64,000 bases of DNA from Luteococcus sp052116585 (GTDB taxonomy: Bacteria > Actinomycetota > Actinomycetes > Propionibacteriales > Propionibacteriaceae): assembly GCF_052116585.1 (NCBI RefSeq), contig NZ_JBQKKT010000013.1:24031-88030 (forward strand). Reading direction: 5' to 3'. Below the pieces are notes generated by a model, which worked only from the letters and a program-made list of their open reading frames with translations, was not told where the DNA came from and did no database searches. Position numbers and translations under genes: made by a program. Of the stretch, positions 31,652 to 39,520 are shown in pieces (positions within the stretch are counted from its first letter, which is position 1; the number at the start of each line of letters is the position of its first letter).

Positions 31652-34404
31652 GCGGTCAGCTCCTCGTTCAGGGCGGTCAGGATCTCCCCGGCGCGGGGGC
31701 CGAGGTCCCTGACGATCCCATCCACCCCGCCCCGTTCGTCAAACGGGGCCACCTGCAGGTCGTCGGTGGTGACGCCGGCGGAGTTCACCACCACCTCCAC
31801 CATGTTGTCCAACCACCAGCGCTGCTTCTCGTCGAAGATCGATCCGCGCTGCTCCTGCTGCAGCAGCCACTCTGCATAACGGCGCTCCACCACCTCGCGG
31901 TAGGGCACCAGCTCCACGTCCAGCCCCAGGGTGAAGCGCAGCAGGCTCACCAGGTCGGTCAGCGTGTGCCTGGTCGAGTGCTTCACCCGCCCCGCCTCCA
32001 CCTGCTCGTAGGCGGCCCACAGCTCGTCGGTGGTCCAATTGTGCGGCGGACGCGAAATCCGGTTGGCAAGCTCCTGCACGTCGGCAAAGCGGATCCGCGC
32101 CAGATGCCCCTGCGCCTCCTGCAAGACCTGGATCGCGCTGATCTCGTCGCGGTGCTCCTCCAGGAACTGCTGCCAGGACTCCACCGTAGAGCGCGCCCGC
32201 TCCGGATCGATCACGCCCTCGGCCAGGGTCAACACATCCACGCTCACCTCGTCGATCACCCGGTCGTGATGCCGACGCAACTCCACGATGCGGGTCCGCA
32301 GCTCCGGGTTGGTGGCCAGCGGCTTGATCGCCTCATCCAACAGGTCCTGCAGTGCCCGCTTCGGATCACTGGCGCCGACGAGCTTCTGGGCCTGCAGCGC
32401 CGGGTCGACGGCCTCCACCAGCCCCCGCACGATGTCGGTCATCGACTGCTCGGCCACCTCGTCCAGCTCGGCGCGCTCCGCGTCGGTCAGGTCCAGCTCC
32501 AGCTTCGCCAGCCGCGAGGCCAGCGTCGCCACCTCGTCCTCGCTGATCTCCAACGTCGCGGCCTTCTTCAACAACCGCTCCAGACTGATCCCCGACACCC
32601 GGTTCAACGGCGCATCGCAGAAGGCGTGCTCCGTGACACCCACCGCATCCACCAGCACGAAGCGCGTCTTGGTCTTGGCATCGGGCGTGACCGCCTGGAA
32701 ATCGGCCGGATTGATCGTCCGGGCGCCCCGGCCCTTCATCTGCTCGAAGTACTGCCCAGAGCGCACGTCGCGCATGAAGAAGACACACTCCAATGGCTTC
32801 ACGTCGGTGCCGGTGGCAATCATGTCCACCGTCACCGCAATGCGCAGCGAGGGGGAATTGCGGAAGGCCTGCAGATGACCCTTCGGATCACGCGCCTGAT
32901 AGGTGATCTTCGCCGCAAAGTCATTGCCCCGGCCAAAGACCTCCCGCACCTGCTGCACGATCTCCTCGGCATGCGCATCGTCCTTGGCGAAGATCAGCGT
33001 CTTGGGGACCTCCTCGCGCTTCGGGAAGATCTCGGTGAACAGCTTGTCCCGGAAAGTCTCCAGCACCAGCCGGATTTGGCTCTTCGCCGTCACCGAGCGG
33101 TCCAACTGTGCCGGGACATAGACCAGGTCATCGTCCAGCGCCTCCAGCCGCTCCTCCCGCGTGCGACGATCCACCTTCGGCACGATCGTCCCGGCGTCAA
33201 TGGAACTTCCTTGCTCGCTGATCTGAGTGCTGATCCGGAAGATGTCGAAATCCACATTCACCCGGTCCGCCACCGACTGCGCATAGGTGTATTCACTGAC
33301 CAGGTTCTGCCGGAAGAAGGCGAAGGTCTGCTTGCCCGGCGTCGCCGTCAAGCCAATCACGTGCGCATCGAAGTACTCCAGCACATGCCGCCACACGCCG
33401 TAGATGGAACGATGCGCCTCGTCGACGATCACCAGGTCAAAGGCCTCCGGCGGCAGGTCCGGGTTGTACGAGACCGTCACCGGGGAATCCGGGATGAAGG
33501 AATCCAGCTGCGGATCGTCGTCCTCGGGAACATCCTTGCCCTGCAGCACTGAGTAGACCCGCTGAATGGTCGAGATGACCACGCTGCTGGAATCCAGCAC
33601 GTGCGCGCCCTTCAACTTCTGCACCGGCAGCAACTCCGTGAACCGACGTCCCTCGCCCGGGGTGCGGAAGTTCTCGAACTCCGTCATCGTCTGGTCCGCC
33701 AGATTGTTCCTGTCCACCAGGAACAGGACCCGACGGAAACCGCCGTGCGTCAGCAGCCGATGACACAGCGTGACGGCCGTGTACGTCTTGCCTGCACCCG
33801 TGGCCATCTGCACCAACGACCGGTCGAAATGCTGATCGGCCAAGCTCTGCTCGATGCCCTGGATCGCCTCGATCTGTGCCGGACGAAGCGGGGCCGTGAC
33901 CAACTGGGGCATTGCCCGGGTCTTGGCGCGCCACGTGGGATGCTGCGGATTCTCCCGCGCCTCCCGGACGATCAGCGCCAACGTCTCCGGCTTCGGGAAA
34001 TGGAAGAGCCTGCGCGAACGCGGCTGTGGGTCGAAACCATTGGTGAAGCGCGTCTCGACGCCATTGGCCTCGAAGACGAACGGCAGCCTCCCGTCGACGA
34101 GTTCCGCCCGCCGCAACTGGGCCTCGGTCAGGCCGTCGGCGTAGCTCGTCGACTGGAACTCCACACCGGTCAGCGAATGCCCCACCGGCTTCGCCTCGAT
34201 CACCCCGACGACGGATCCCTTCACGTAGAGCAGGTAGTCGACGCGCCCATGTCCGCGCTTGAGCACTGCCTCCCGACGGGCGACGCCGGGGGCAAACGGG
34301 TTCATCTGGTCGAGGTTCGCCACCTCCCACCCAGCCGCGCGCAGCTGGGCGTCGATCAGGTCACGCGCCCGTTCCTCCGCGTGAAGATTCGCGTCGTCGC
34401 TCAT
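31648..34404 (-). CDS. hsdR: Type I restriction enzyme R subunit (EcoEI-like)
   Basis: The 918-residue motor/nuclease has a PD-(D/E)xK endonuclease domain near residues 45-75 (GRVDYLLYVKGSVVGVIEAKPVG) and a Walker A QMATGAGKTYTAV near 195. It also has DEAH box VIVDEAHRSIYG near 325 and helicase motif VI-like region MIATGTDVKPLE. The EcoEI_R_C-type C-terminal domain follows. The ATG at 34404 is only seven bases after TATATT, suggesting a leaderless transcript. It is the first gene of the operon. Confidence 0.92.
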   Translation of the reverse strand: MSDDANLHAEERARDLIDAQLRAAGWEVANLDQMNPFAPGVARREAVLKRGHGRVDYLLYVKGSVVGVIEAKPVGHSLTGVEFQSTSYADGLTEAQLRRAELVDGRLPFVFEANGVETRFTNGFDPQPRSRRLFHFPKPETLALIVREARENPQHPTWRAKTRAMPQLVTAPLRPAQIEAIQGIEQSLADQHFDRSLVQMATGAGKTYTAVTLCHRLLTHGGFRRVLFLVDRNNLADQTMTEFENFRTPGEGRRFTELLPVQKLKGAHVLDSSSVVISTIQRVYSVLQGKDVPEDDDPQLDSFIPDSPVTVSYNPDLPPEAFDLVIVDEAHRSIYGVWRHVLEYFDAHVIGLTATPGKQTFAFFRQNLVSEYTYAQSVADRVNVDFDIFRISTQISEQGSSIDAGTIVPKVDRRTREERLEALDDDLVYVPAQLDRSVTAKSQIRLVLETFRDKLFTEIFPKREEVPKTLIFAKDDAHAEEIVQQVREVFGRGNDFAAKITYQARDPKGHLQAFRNSPSLRIAVTVDMIATGTDVKPLECVFFMRDVRSGQYFEQMKGRGARTINPADFQAVTPDAKTKTRFVLVDAVGVTEHAFCDAPLNRVSGISLERLLKKAATLEISEDEVATLASRLAKLELDLTDAERAELDEVAEQSMTDIVRGLVEAVDPALQAQKLVGASDPKRALQDLLDEAIKPLATNPELRTRIVELRRHHDRVIDEVSVDVLTLAEGVIDPERARSTVESWQQFLEEHRDEISAIQVLQEAQGHLARIRFADVQELANRISRPPHNWTTDELWAAYEQVEAGRVKHSTRHTLTDLVSLLRFTLGLDVELVPYREVVERRYAEWLLQQEQRGSIFDEKQRWWLDNMVEVVVNSAGVTTDDLQVAPFDERGGVDGIVRDLGPRAGEILTALNEELTA

Positions 34405-34411
34405 GACGTGA

Positions 34412-34417
34412 AATATA
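34412..34417 (-). promoter_or_regulatory. -10 box (TATATT) of leaderless hsdR promoter
   Basis: Reading leftward, TATATT, TCACGTC, then the ATG of hsdR. No ribosome-binding site lies between. This sets the start of the restriction operon. Confidence 0.55.
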
Positions 34418-34507
34418 TGGCCACCCACCGACTATTTCGGTGAGGCTGTGGAAAACAAGACCCAGCGGGGTGACTTCCAGGGGCCATCGGCGGCGCGGTG
34501 CGAAAAA

Positions 34508-34571
34508 ACGAGGGCCCCAGCGGCACTGGACACGTTCAAAACCGGTCCTTGGCCGCTGGGGCTCTCAGTTT
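34508..34571. repeat. Island-boundary hairpin repeat, copy 2 (also minus-strand terminator)
   Basis: Similar to 24449-24515, with long identical runs through the loop (CGGCACTGGACACGTTCAAA) and right arm (GGCCGCTGGGGCTCTCAGTTT). Read leftward it forms a hairpin followed by GTTTTTTCGC, a good intrinsic terminator for the SDR-PlsC-AGPS operon. Together with copy 1 it brackets the restriction operon. Confidence 0.8.
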
Positions 34572-34582
34572 GGCAACCCGAG

Positions 34583-34630
34583 GGCCTCGACAAGCTCGGC
34601 CGACGGGTCTAGGCCTCGACAAGCTCGGCC
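34583..34630. repeat. Two direct copies of GGCCTCGACAAGCTCGGCC
   Basis: Copies at 34583-34601 and 34612-34630. Each is an imperfect palindrome. Related sequences occur at 41736-41754 and, as GGCCGAGCCTGTCGAGGCC, at 41795-41813. This matches the style of the interspersed palindromes common in actinobacterial genomes. Confidence 0.75.
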
Positions 34631-34642
34631 GTCGGGAACAGC

Positions 34643-36397
34643 TCAGGCGTCCTCGGAGTTGGAGCTGACGCCCGGCTTGCCGTCGTGGACGATCTTGCCG
34701 GGGTTCAGGTTCTTGCCCGGATCGACGCCCGCGAAGAGCTTGCGCTGGATGTGCACGCCGGCAGGCGAGATGTCCTGCTCCATCCACGGCGAGTGCTCCT
34801 CGCCGACGCCGTGGTGGTGGCTGACCGTGCCGCCGTGATCCATGAACGACTGCTGCACCGCGCGCTTGACATGGTCATAGGTCTGCATGTTGTTCTCCGA
34901 CGCGTCGTCGATCGCGAAGGTGAAGTACTGGCAGGCGCCCGAGTGGTAGCTGTGCGAGATGTGGCACATGATGAAGCCCTTGTGCCCGGTCTCCTCGAAG
35001 GCCTTGTGGGCGGCCTTCACCGTCTCGTCGTGAATCTCCTTGGCGCGGCTCCACGGGGTGGAGGTCTCGCTCACATCGGCGGGGATGCCGATGTTGAGCA
35101 GGAAGTCACGGATGAAGGGGATGTCGTACTTCTTCTGGTCGAAGAGCGTGCCCGGACCCTTGCCGACACCCAGACCACCATGGGCACGCACGATCTTGTT
35201 CACGACGCTCTTCGCGTAGCGCACGTGCGTGTTGGTGCCCTCGAAGCCGACGAAGCTCAGGCAGACCTCGTCCAGGTCCCAGCCCTTGGCCTCCATCAGC
35301 TTCTTCACGGCCAGGTTGGAGTAGTGGCTCTTCTTCGACGAGGTGGACTTGCCGTTGGCCATGGAGAACTTGGTCTCGTTGGCATCGCTGACCCGCAACA
35401 TCATCGGGTGCACGTCGGCGTGGGCAATCTGCTCCGCGGCCTTCAGACCGGCGTCATAGGTGGGGTAGAAGTAGGCTTGGATCTCGCGGCACTCGGCCAG
35501 CCGGTGCACCTGCATCCACGCCTGGGTGATGATTCCCAGACGCCCCTCGGAACCCAGCACCATCTCGCGCACATTGGGGCCCGACGAGTAGGACGGCAAG
35601 GGACGCAGCTGCAGCAGCTGGACCAGCTCGTCGGAACCCTCCGGGGCCGGCATGGCCATGTTCAGTCCGCGAGTCACCTCGGAGATGTCGCCGTACTTGT
35701 CGGACTGCGAGCCCGACGAACGGGTGGCGATCCAGCCGCCGACGGTGGACCAGACGAAGGAATCGGGGAAGTGGCCCAGGGTCCAGCCCTTGGCGTTCAG
35801 CTGCTCCTCCATGTCCGGGCCCAGCGCACCGGCCTGGATGAGGGCGACCTGCGCCTGCTCGTCGATCTCCAGGACCTTGTTCATCCGGCCCATGTCACAG
35901 CTGATGACCAGCCGCTGCTCGCCCGGCTCGGCCTCCAGTGCGGCGACGATGTTGGAGCCGCCGCCGTAGGGGATCAGCACGGCATCCAGACGCAGGGCGG
36001 CCGCCATCACGGCCATCACCTCGTCCTCGCTGCCGGGGTAGACCACGACATCGGGGACACGCCCCAGCTGGCCGCGGCGCACCCGCACCAGGTCACGAAC
36101 GCCCTTGCCGAAGGCGTGCACCACGCGCAGCTCGTCATCGGTGATCACATTGCCCTGCCCGACGATGGTGCGCAGCTCGGTGAGTACCTCGTCGCTGGCC
36201 TGGCTGGAGGGTACGTCGAGGTCGTCGAAGCTCGGGTCCGGGATGACCTGCGCCTGGCTGAGGTCCAGGTCCATCACCTGCTTGGCGAAGGCCGGGAACT
36301 TCGGCTTGTCCTCGATGGCATAGCGAATGCCGTCCTCGGGGCCCCAACCCCACCACTTCTGGTGCTTGGCGGGGGCCTTCGGCTGGTGCTGGGTCAC
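34643..36397 (-). CDS. FAD-dependent alkyl-DHAP synthase-like oxidase (AGPS family)
   Basis: The 584-residue flavoprotein has a PCMH-type FAD domain (residues 110-290; PDVVVYPGSEDEVMAVMAAA, IPYGGGSNIVAAL) and an AGPS C-terminal domain. Two motifs of alkylglycerone-phosphate synthase are clear: CHISHSYHSGACQYFTF near residue 485 and GGTVSHHHGVGEEHSPWM near 530, with the catalytic Tyr and His residues. AGPS replaces the acyl chain of acyl-DHAP with a fatty alcohol to form the ether bond. It is the last gene of the SDR-PlsC-AGPS operon and overlaps PlsC by ATGA. Related FAD enzymes with other substrates exist, so the ether-lipid role is inference. Confidence 0.8.
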   Translation of the reverse strand: MTQHQPKAPAKHQKWWGWGPEDGIRYAIEDKPKFPAFAKQVMDLDLSQAQVIPDPSFDDLDVPSSQASDEVLTELRTIVGQGNVITDDELRVVHAFGKGVRDLVRVRRGQLGRVPDVVVYPGSEDEVMAVMAAALRLDAVLIPYGGGSNIVAALEAEPGEQRLVISCDMGRMNKVLEIDEQAQVALIQAGALGPDMEEQLNAKGWTLGHFPDSFVWSTVGGWIATRSSGSQSDKYGDISEVTRGLNMAMPAPEGSDELVQLLQLRPLPSYSSGPNVREMVLGSEGRLGIITQAWMQVHRLAECREIQAYFYPTYDAGLKAAEQIAHADVHPMMLRVSDANETKFSMANGKSTSSKKSHYSNLAVKKLMEAKGWDLDEVCLSFVGFEGTNTHVRYAKSVVNKIVRAHGGLGVGKGPGTLFDQKKYDIPFIRDFLLNIGIPADVSETSTPWSRAKEIHDETVKAAHKAFEETGHKGFIMCHISHSYHSGACQYFTFAIDDASENNMQTYDHVKRAVQQSFMDHGGTVSHHHGVGEEHSPWMEQDISPAGVHIQRKLFAGVDPGKNLNPGKIVHDGKPGVSSNSEDA

Positions 36398-37188
36398 TTG
36401 TTCTCCTGCGTGTCGTCGGCATCGCGAGGAGTGGACTTGGCCTTCTCCAGGGCTGCCGTGTGGGCGTACTCGGCGAGCGTCTTCATGCCATAGGCGCGCG
36501 CCGTCGAATCGTGGAGCTCGAGCACCTGGCGTCGCATGCGCTCGTTGAACTGGTGGGCGATCTCACCCGGGTGGGGGTGCATGGGCTGCCCGATCACCAC
36601 GTGGACGGTGGGGCGGTTGCGGGGCAGTGACTTCTGCGTCGACGGCCAGGCGGCGTAGGCGCCCACCAGGGCGATCGGGACGGCCGGGACATTGCGGCTG
36701 ATGCACAGCGCTGCGGCACCCGGCTTGAATGGGGCCATCGCGCCAGTGCGGCTGCGAGTGCCCTCCGGGAAGAGCATCAGGGGAACCCCGTCGCTGAGCA
36801 GGTTGCCCGCCATGCCCTTGCGGCCCCGGGTTCCCTTGCGGTCGACGGGGAAGGCGTTGAAGAAGAGCGCCGTCGGGGCCGCCTTCCACCACGCGTCGAA
36901 GAAGTAGTCGGCGGCAGCTCCCGCCGAGAGATATTCCGAGAGTTGTCGCGGCAGGGAACCGATGATCAGCGGCGCGTCGAAGTGGCTCGAGTGATTCGCG
37001 ACGGCGATGAAGGCGCCCTCGAGGTCGTCCAGGTTCTCCTTGCCGTGGACGTGCACATCGAGCAGGCGCCAGATGGCCGGCTTCAGCAGGAGCAACTGGG
37101 CGCTGCTGCGGGTGGCTGCCAGCGGCTTGGAGCGGTAGCGAGCGCGCTCACCGCCGGGGAACTTCATGCGGTCGAAGAGGGGACTCAT
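36394..37188 (-). CDS. PlsC-like glycerolipid acyltransferase
   Basis: The 264-residue protein has the acyltransferase motif I HSSHFD (HX4D) near residue 65, motif III FPEGTRSRTG near 150 and motif IV-like VPIALVGAYAAW near 178. It would acylate lyso-phosphatidate, glycerol-3-phosphate or DHAP. ATG at 37188 is chosen for its overlap with the SDR stop. It lies between an SDR and an AGPS-like gene with ATGA overlaps on both sides, so the three are one translational unit. Confidence 0.85.
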   Translation of the reverse strand: MSPLFDRMKFPGGERARYRSKPLAATRSSAQLLLLKPAIWRLLDVHVHGKENLDDLEGAFIAVANHSSHFDAPLIIGSLPRQLSEYLSAGAAADYFFDAWWKAAPTALFFNAFPVDRKGTRGRKGMAGNLLSDGVPLMLFPEGTRSRTGAMAPFKPGAAALCISRNVPAVPIALVGAYAAWPSTQKSLPRNRPTVHVVIGQPMHPHPGEIAHQFNERMRRQVLELHDSTARAYGMKTLAEYAHTAALEKAKSTPRDADDTQENK

Positions 37189-37964
37189 TGCTTGTGCCTG
37201 CTTGAGGAGAGCTTGTTGGACAGGTAGCGGATCACGGGCGGGGCGACGGGGAGCCGCGCCAGGAAGATCGCGGTCTTCCACTTCAGGCTCGGGATGGAGA
37301 TCGGCCTGCCGGCCTCGGCATCGGCCAGGGCCTCGCGGACCAGATCGTCGGCATCCACCCAGACGAAGCCGGGCAGGTTGTCCGAACTGACGCCGGCCCG
37401 TGAGTGGAACTCGGTGTGCACCCAACCGGGGCACAGCGCGGTGGCGGTGACGCCCGTGCCGCGCAGCTCGATCGCCAACGCCTCGGTGTAGCTGCGCACC
37501 CAGGCCTTGATGGCGGAGTAGTTGCCGCTGAAGATCCAGGAGCTGGTGGACGAGACATTGATGATCCGGCCATGTCCCCGCGCCACCATCGCCCGCCCGG
37601 CCGCGCCGGACAGTTGCAGGACCGCGAAGCACATCACGTCCATCGCGCGGCGCTGGGTCTCCAACGCATCCTTGTCCAGCAGCTTGGCGTGCAACCCGAA
37701 GCCGGCATTGTTGACCACCAGGTCCAGCTCGTGGGCGGGATCCTCGATCCAGTCGCAGATGCGGGTGACGTCCTCGGCGCGGCCCAGGTCCGCCGTCAGG
37801 CAGGTGACCGTGATGCCGTGCTGGGCCTCCAGCTCGCTGGCCAGGGCCGTCATGCGTTCGGTGTCACGGGCGACGATGACCACGTCGTCGCCGCGGGCCG
37901 CGAGGGCCCGGACGAAGGCGTTGCCGATGCCGGACGTACCACCGGTGACCAGAGCAGTTGCCAT
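37185..37964 (-). CDS. Short-chain dehydrogenase/reductase
   Basis: The 259-residue classical SDR has TGGTSGIG at residues 8-15, NNAGFG near 88 and catalytic Ser/Tyr/Lys in VSSTSSWIFSGNYSAIKAW near 137-155. It fits reductases of acyl/alkyl-DHAP or 3-ketoacyl substrates. The ATG at 37964 is six bases after TAGGTT, so this first gene of the operon is probably leaderless. Confidence 0.85.
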   Translation of the reverse strand: MATALVTGGTSGIGNAFVRALAARGDDVVIVARDTERMTALASELEAQHGITVTCLTADLGRAEDVTRICDWIEDPAHELDLVVNNAGFGLHAKLLDKDALETQRRAMDVMCFAVLQLSGAAGRAMVARGHGRIINVSSTSSWIFSGNYSAIKAWVRSYTEALAIELRGTGVTATALCPGWVHTEFHSRAGVSSDNLPGFVWVDADDLVREALADAEAGRPISIPSLKWKTAIFLARLPVAPPVIRYLSNKLSSSRHKQ

Positions 37965-37970
37965 GCCCCA

Positions 37971-37976
37971 AACCTA
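37971..37976 (-). promoter_or_regulatory. -10 box (TAGGTT) of leaderless SDR-PlsC-AGPS operon
   Basis: Reading leftward, TAGGTT, TGGGGC, then ATG. This is the same arrangement as at the FemAB gene. Confidence 0.5.
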
Positions 37977-38082
37977 CGGCACGGGACCGACAGTCGTGTC
38001 ATCCATCGTCAGGCACCCCGAGGCGCCCCACGCGAGATTGGCGGTGTGCGGCGTGGTGCGGCCGGACGCCAGCGCGTCACTC

Positions 38083-38088
38083 TAGGCT
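38083..38088 (+). promoter_or_regulatory. Putative -10 box (TAGGCT)
   Basis: TAGGCT lies 34 bases upstream of the lipoprotein ATG at 38117. Confidence 0.4.
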
Positions 38089-38116
38089 GGAAACCCGTCG
38101 TCGTCCGAGGAGAGCC

Positions 38117-38674
38117 ATGTCCGTTCGTCGCATCCTTGCCGTCGTTGCCGTGGCGCTGCTGCCCTTGCAGGCCTGCGGATCCTCGTCGGGCGCGCAGCAA
38201 GAGTCCGGCTCCTCGGGTGGGCAGTCAGTGTCAGCCGTGCCCAACCCCACCAGTCAGTCAGATCCGGCCATGACGAGCCCAGCCGGTGAGGTGGAGCGGT
38301 CCACTCCGGGCGTCGGTTCGGCCGCGCCCACTGCCACTGTGAGCGTCGCCGTGCCGAAGGACCTGAAGAAGTTCGACACCGCGAAGCTGCCGACGACAGT
38401 GGCCGGGTACAGCGGTGAAGAGGGCATGTACACCGGCGCCAGCGAGGATGACATGCTGATGATGACGCTGGCGCCCGGCATGGACTTCGGCAAGGTGGTC
38501 CAAGGACTGCAGAAGCCCACCACGATCGGTCGCGCCACCTGCGGGAAGGCCGACGGGGTGCAGAGCTGCTTCGCCGCCCTGGACGGTGGCCTGCTGTGGG
38601 TCCAGGGCACCGACCGCACCAGCATCGAGGAACTGGCGCAGGTCACCAACCAAGTCTACGACGGTTTCGCCTGA
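38117..38674 (+). CDS. Putative lipoprotein, unknown function
   Basis: The 185-residue protein has a lipoprotein signal (MSVRRILAVVAVALLPLQAC, lipobox LQAC with Cys20). A Ser/Gly/Pro-rich linker to about residue 75 is followed by a folded domain with FDTAKLPTTVAGYSGEEGMYTG and a Cys pair in ATCGKADGVQSCFAALDGG near residues 138-150. It should be anchored on the outer face of the membrane. I do not recognise the folded domain. The ATG has GAGGAGAG upstream. It converges on the GntR gene with a 30-bp gap. Confidence 0.75.
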   Translation: MSVRRILAVVAVALLPLQACGSSSGAQQESGSSGGQSVSAVPNPTSQSDPAMTSPAGEVERSTPGVGSAAPTATVSVAVPKDLKKFDTAKLPTTVAGYSGEEGMYTGASEDDMLMMTLAPGMDFGKVVQGLQKPTTIGRATCGKADGVQSCFAALDGGLLWVQGTDRTSIEELAQVTNQVYDGFA

Positions 38675-38704
38675 TTCGACTGACCCTCGATCCGGCTGTC
38701 GTCC

Positions 38705-39445
38705 TCAGTCGGCTCGCAAGGTGTGGTCGATGACATAGGAGTCGCCCCGGTAGGAGTGTTCCCCGTACTCCAGGGCATTGCCCTCGGCGTCGTGGCTCAA
38801 CCACTCGACGGTGAGCACCGCATCGGCCCGGGTCAGGTCCAGCAGGTGCCGCTCCCGGGCGGTGGCCAGTCGGGCGCCGATCCGTTGCCGCGCCTGTGCC
38901 TTCTCGTAGCCGCGCTCGGCCAGGATTGCGTACAGGCTGCGGTCGACGAAGTCGTCGGCACACACGTCGTGGAAGTCCGGCGGCAACCAGCTGCGCAGCA
39001 GGACCAGCGGTTGCCCGTCGCTGAAACGCAGCCGCTCCAGGTAGACCAGCGGGGTGCTGGGGGGGAGGCCGAGCGCCTCGGCGGCGGCCCGGTTGGGGCG
39101 CGAGGCCTGCAGGCGCAGCACCTGGGTGTGGGGGTTGCGGCCGGCTCCCTGCAGCTCGTCGAAGAGGGTGGTCAGCGAGTTCTGCTTGCCCACCACCTGG
39201 CTGGCGACGTGCGTCCCGACGCCGCGGCGGCGCACCAACATGCCCTGGCGGACCAACTCGTTGATGGCCTTGCGGATGGTGGGGCGGGACAGGTGCAGGC
39301 GCGCCACCAGGGCGAGCTCGTTCTCGAAGGGGTCGCCCGGTTTGAGGGCGCCGCTGGAGATGGCGCTGGCCCACTGCTCTGCGAGCTGGTGGTAGAGCGG
39401 GACCGGGCTGTTGCGGTCCACCACCACCGGGAGGGTCCTGGGCAT
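38705..39445 (-). CDS. GntR/HutC-family transcriptional regulator
   Basis: The 246-residue protein has an N-terminal winged helix (residues 8-75; PLYHQLAEQWASAI, LSRPTIRKAINELVRQGMLVRRRGVGTHVA). A UTRA/HutC effector domain (about 90-240) ends in the ALEYGEHSYRGDSYVI strand. It is divergent from the ABC transporter genes, with a perfect dyad between them, so it probably represses them and responds to the transported sugar or a phosphorylated form. ATG at 39445 gives the standard family start; longer frames cross the promoter. Confidence 0.9.
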   Translation of the reverse strand: MPRTLPVVVDRNSPVPLYHQLAEQWASAISSGALKPGDPFENELALVARLHLSRPTIRKAINELVRQGMLVRRRGVGTHVASQVVGKQNSLTTLFDELQGAGRNPHTQVLRLQASRPNRAAAEALGLPPSTPLVYLERLRFSDGQPLVLLRSWLPPDFHDVCADDFVDRSLYAILAERGYEKAQARQRIGARLATARERHLLDLTRADAVLTVEWLSHDAEGNALEYGEHSYRGDSYVIDHTLRAD

Positions 39446-39472
39446 GGGAATCAAGCTAGCAGTGTCCTCGGG

Positions 39473-39478
39473 TAGGGT
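39473..39478 (+). promoter_or_regulatory. -10 box (TAGGGT) of ABC-transporter promoter
   Basis: TAGGGT lies 48 bases before the GTG at 39521 and overlaps the first bases of the downstream operator, so repressor binding would cover the transcription start. Confidence 0.5.
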
Positions 39479-39500
39479 GACAATGTTGACCTTTGTCACC
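39476..39500. promoter_or_regulatory. Operator GGTGACAA-N9-TTGTCACC
   Basis: A perfect 8-bp dyad in the 75-bp gap between the divergent GntR gene and the substrate-binding-protein gene. The position and form fit a GntR/HutC operator. Confidence 0.7.
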
Positions 39501-39520
39501 CCCCACTCGTCGGAGGATTC

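Noticed and set aside
24508..34404. Prophage or integrative element
   Set aside because: No integrase, transposase, structural phage gene or tRNA attachment site is visible; only the flanking hairpin repeats hint at mobility.
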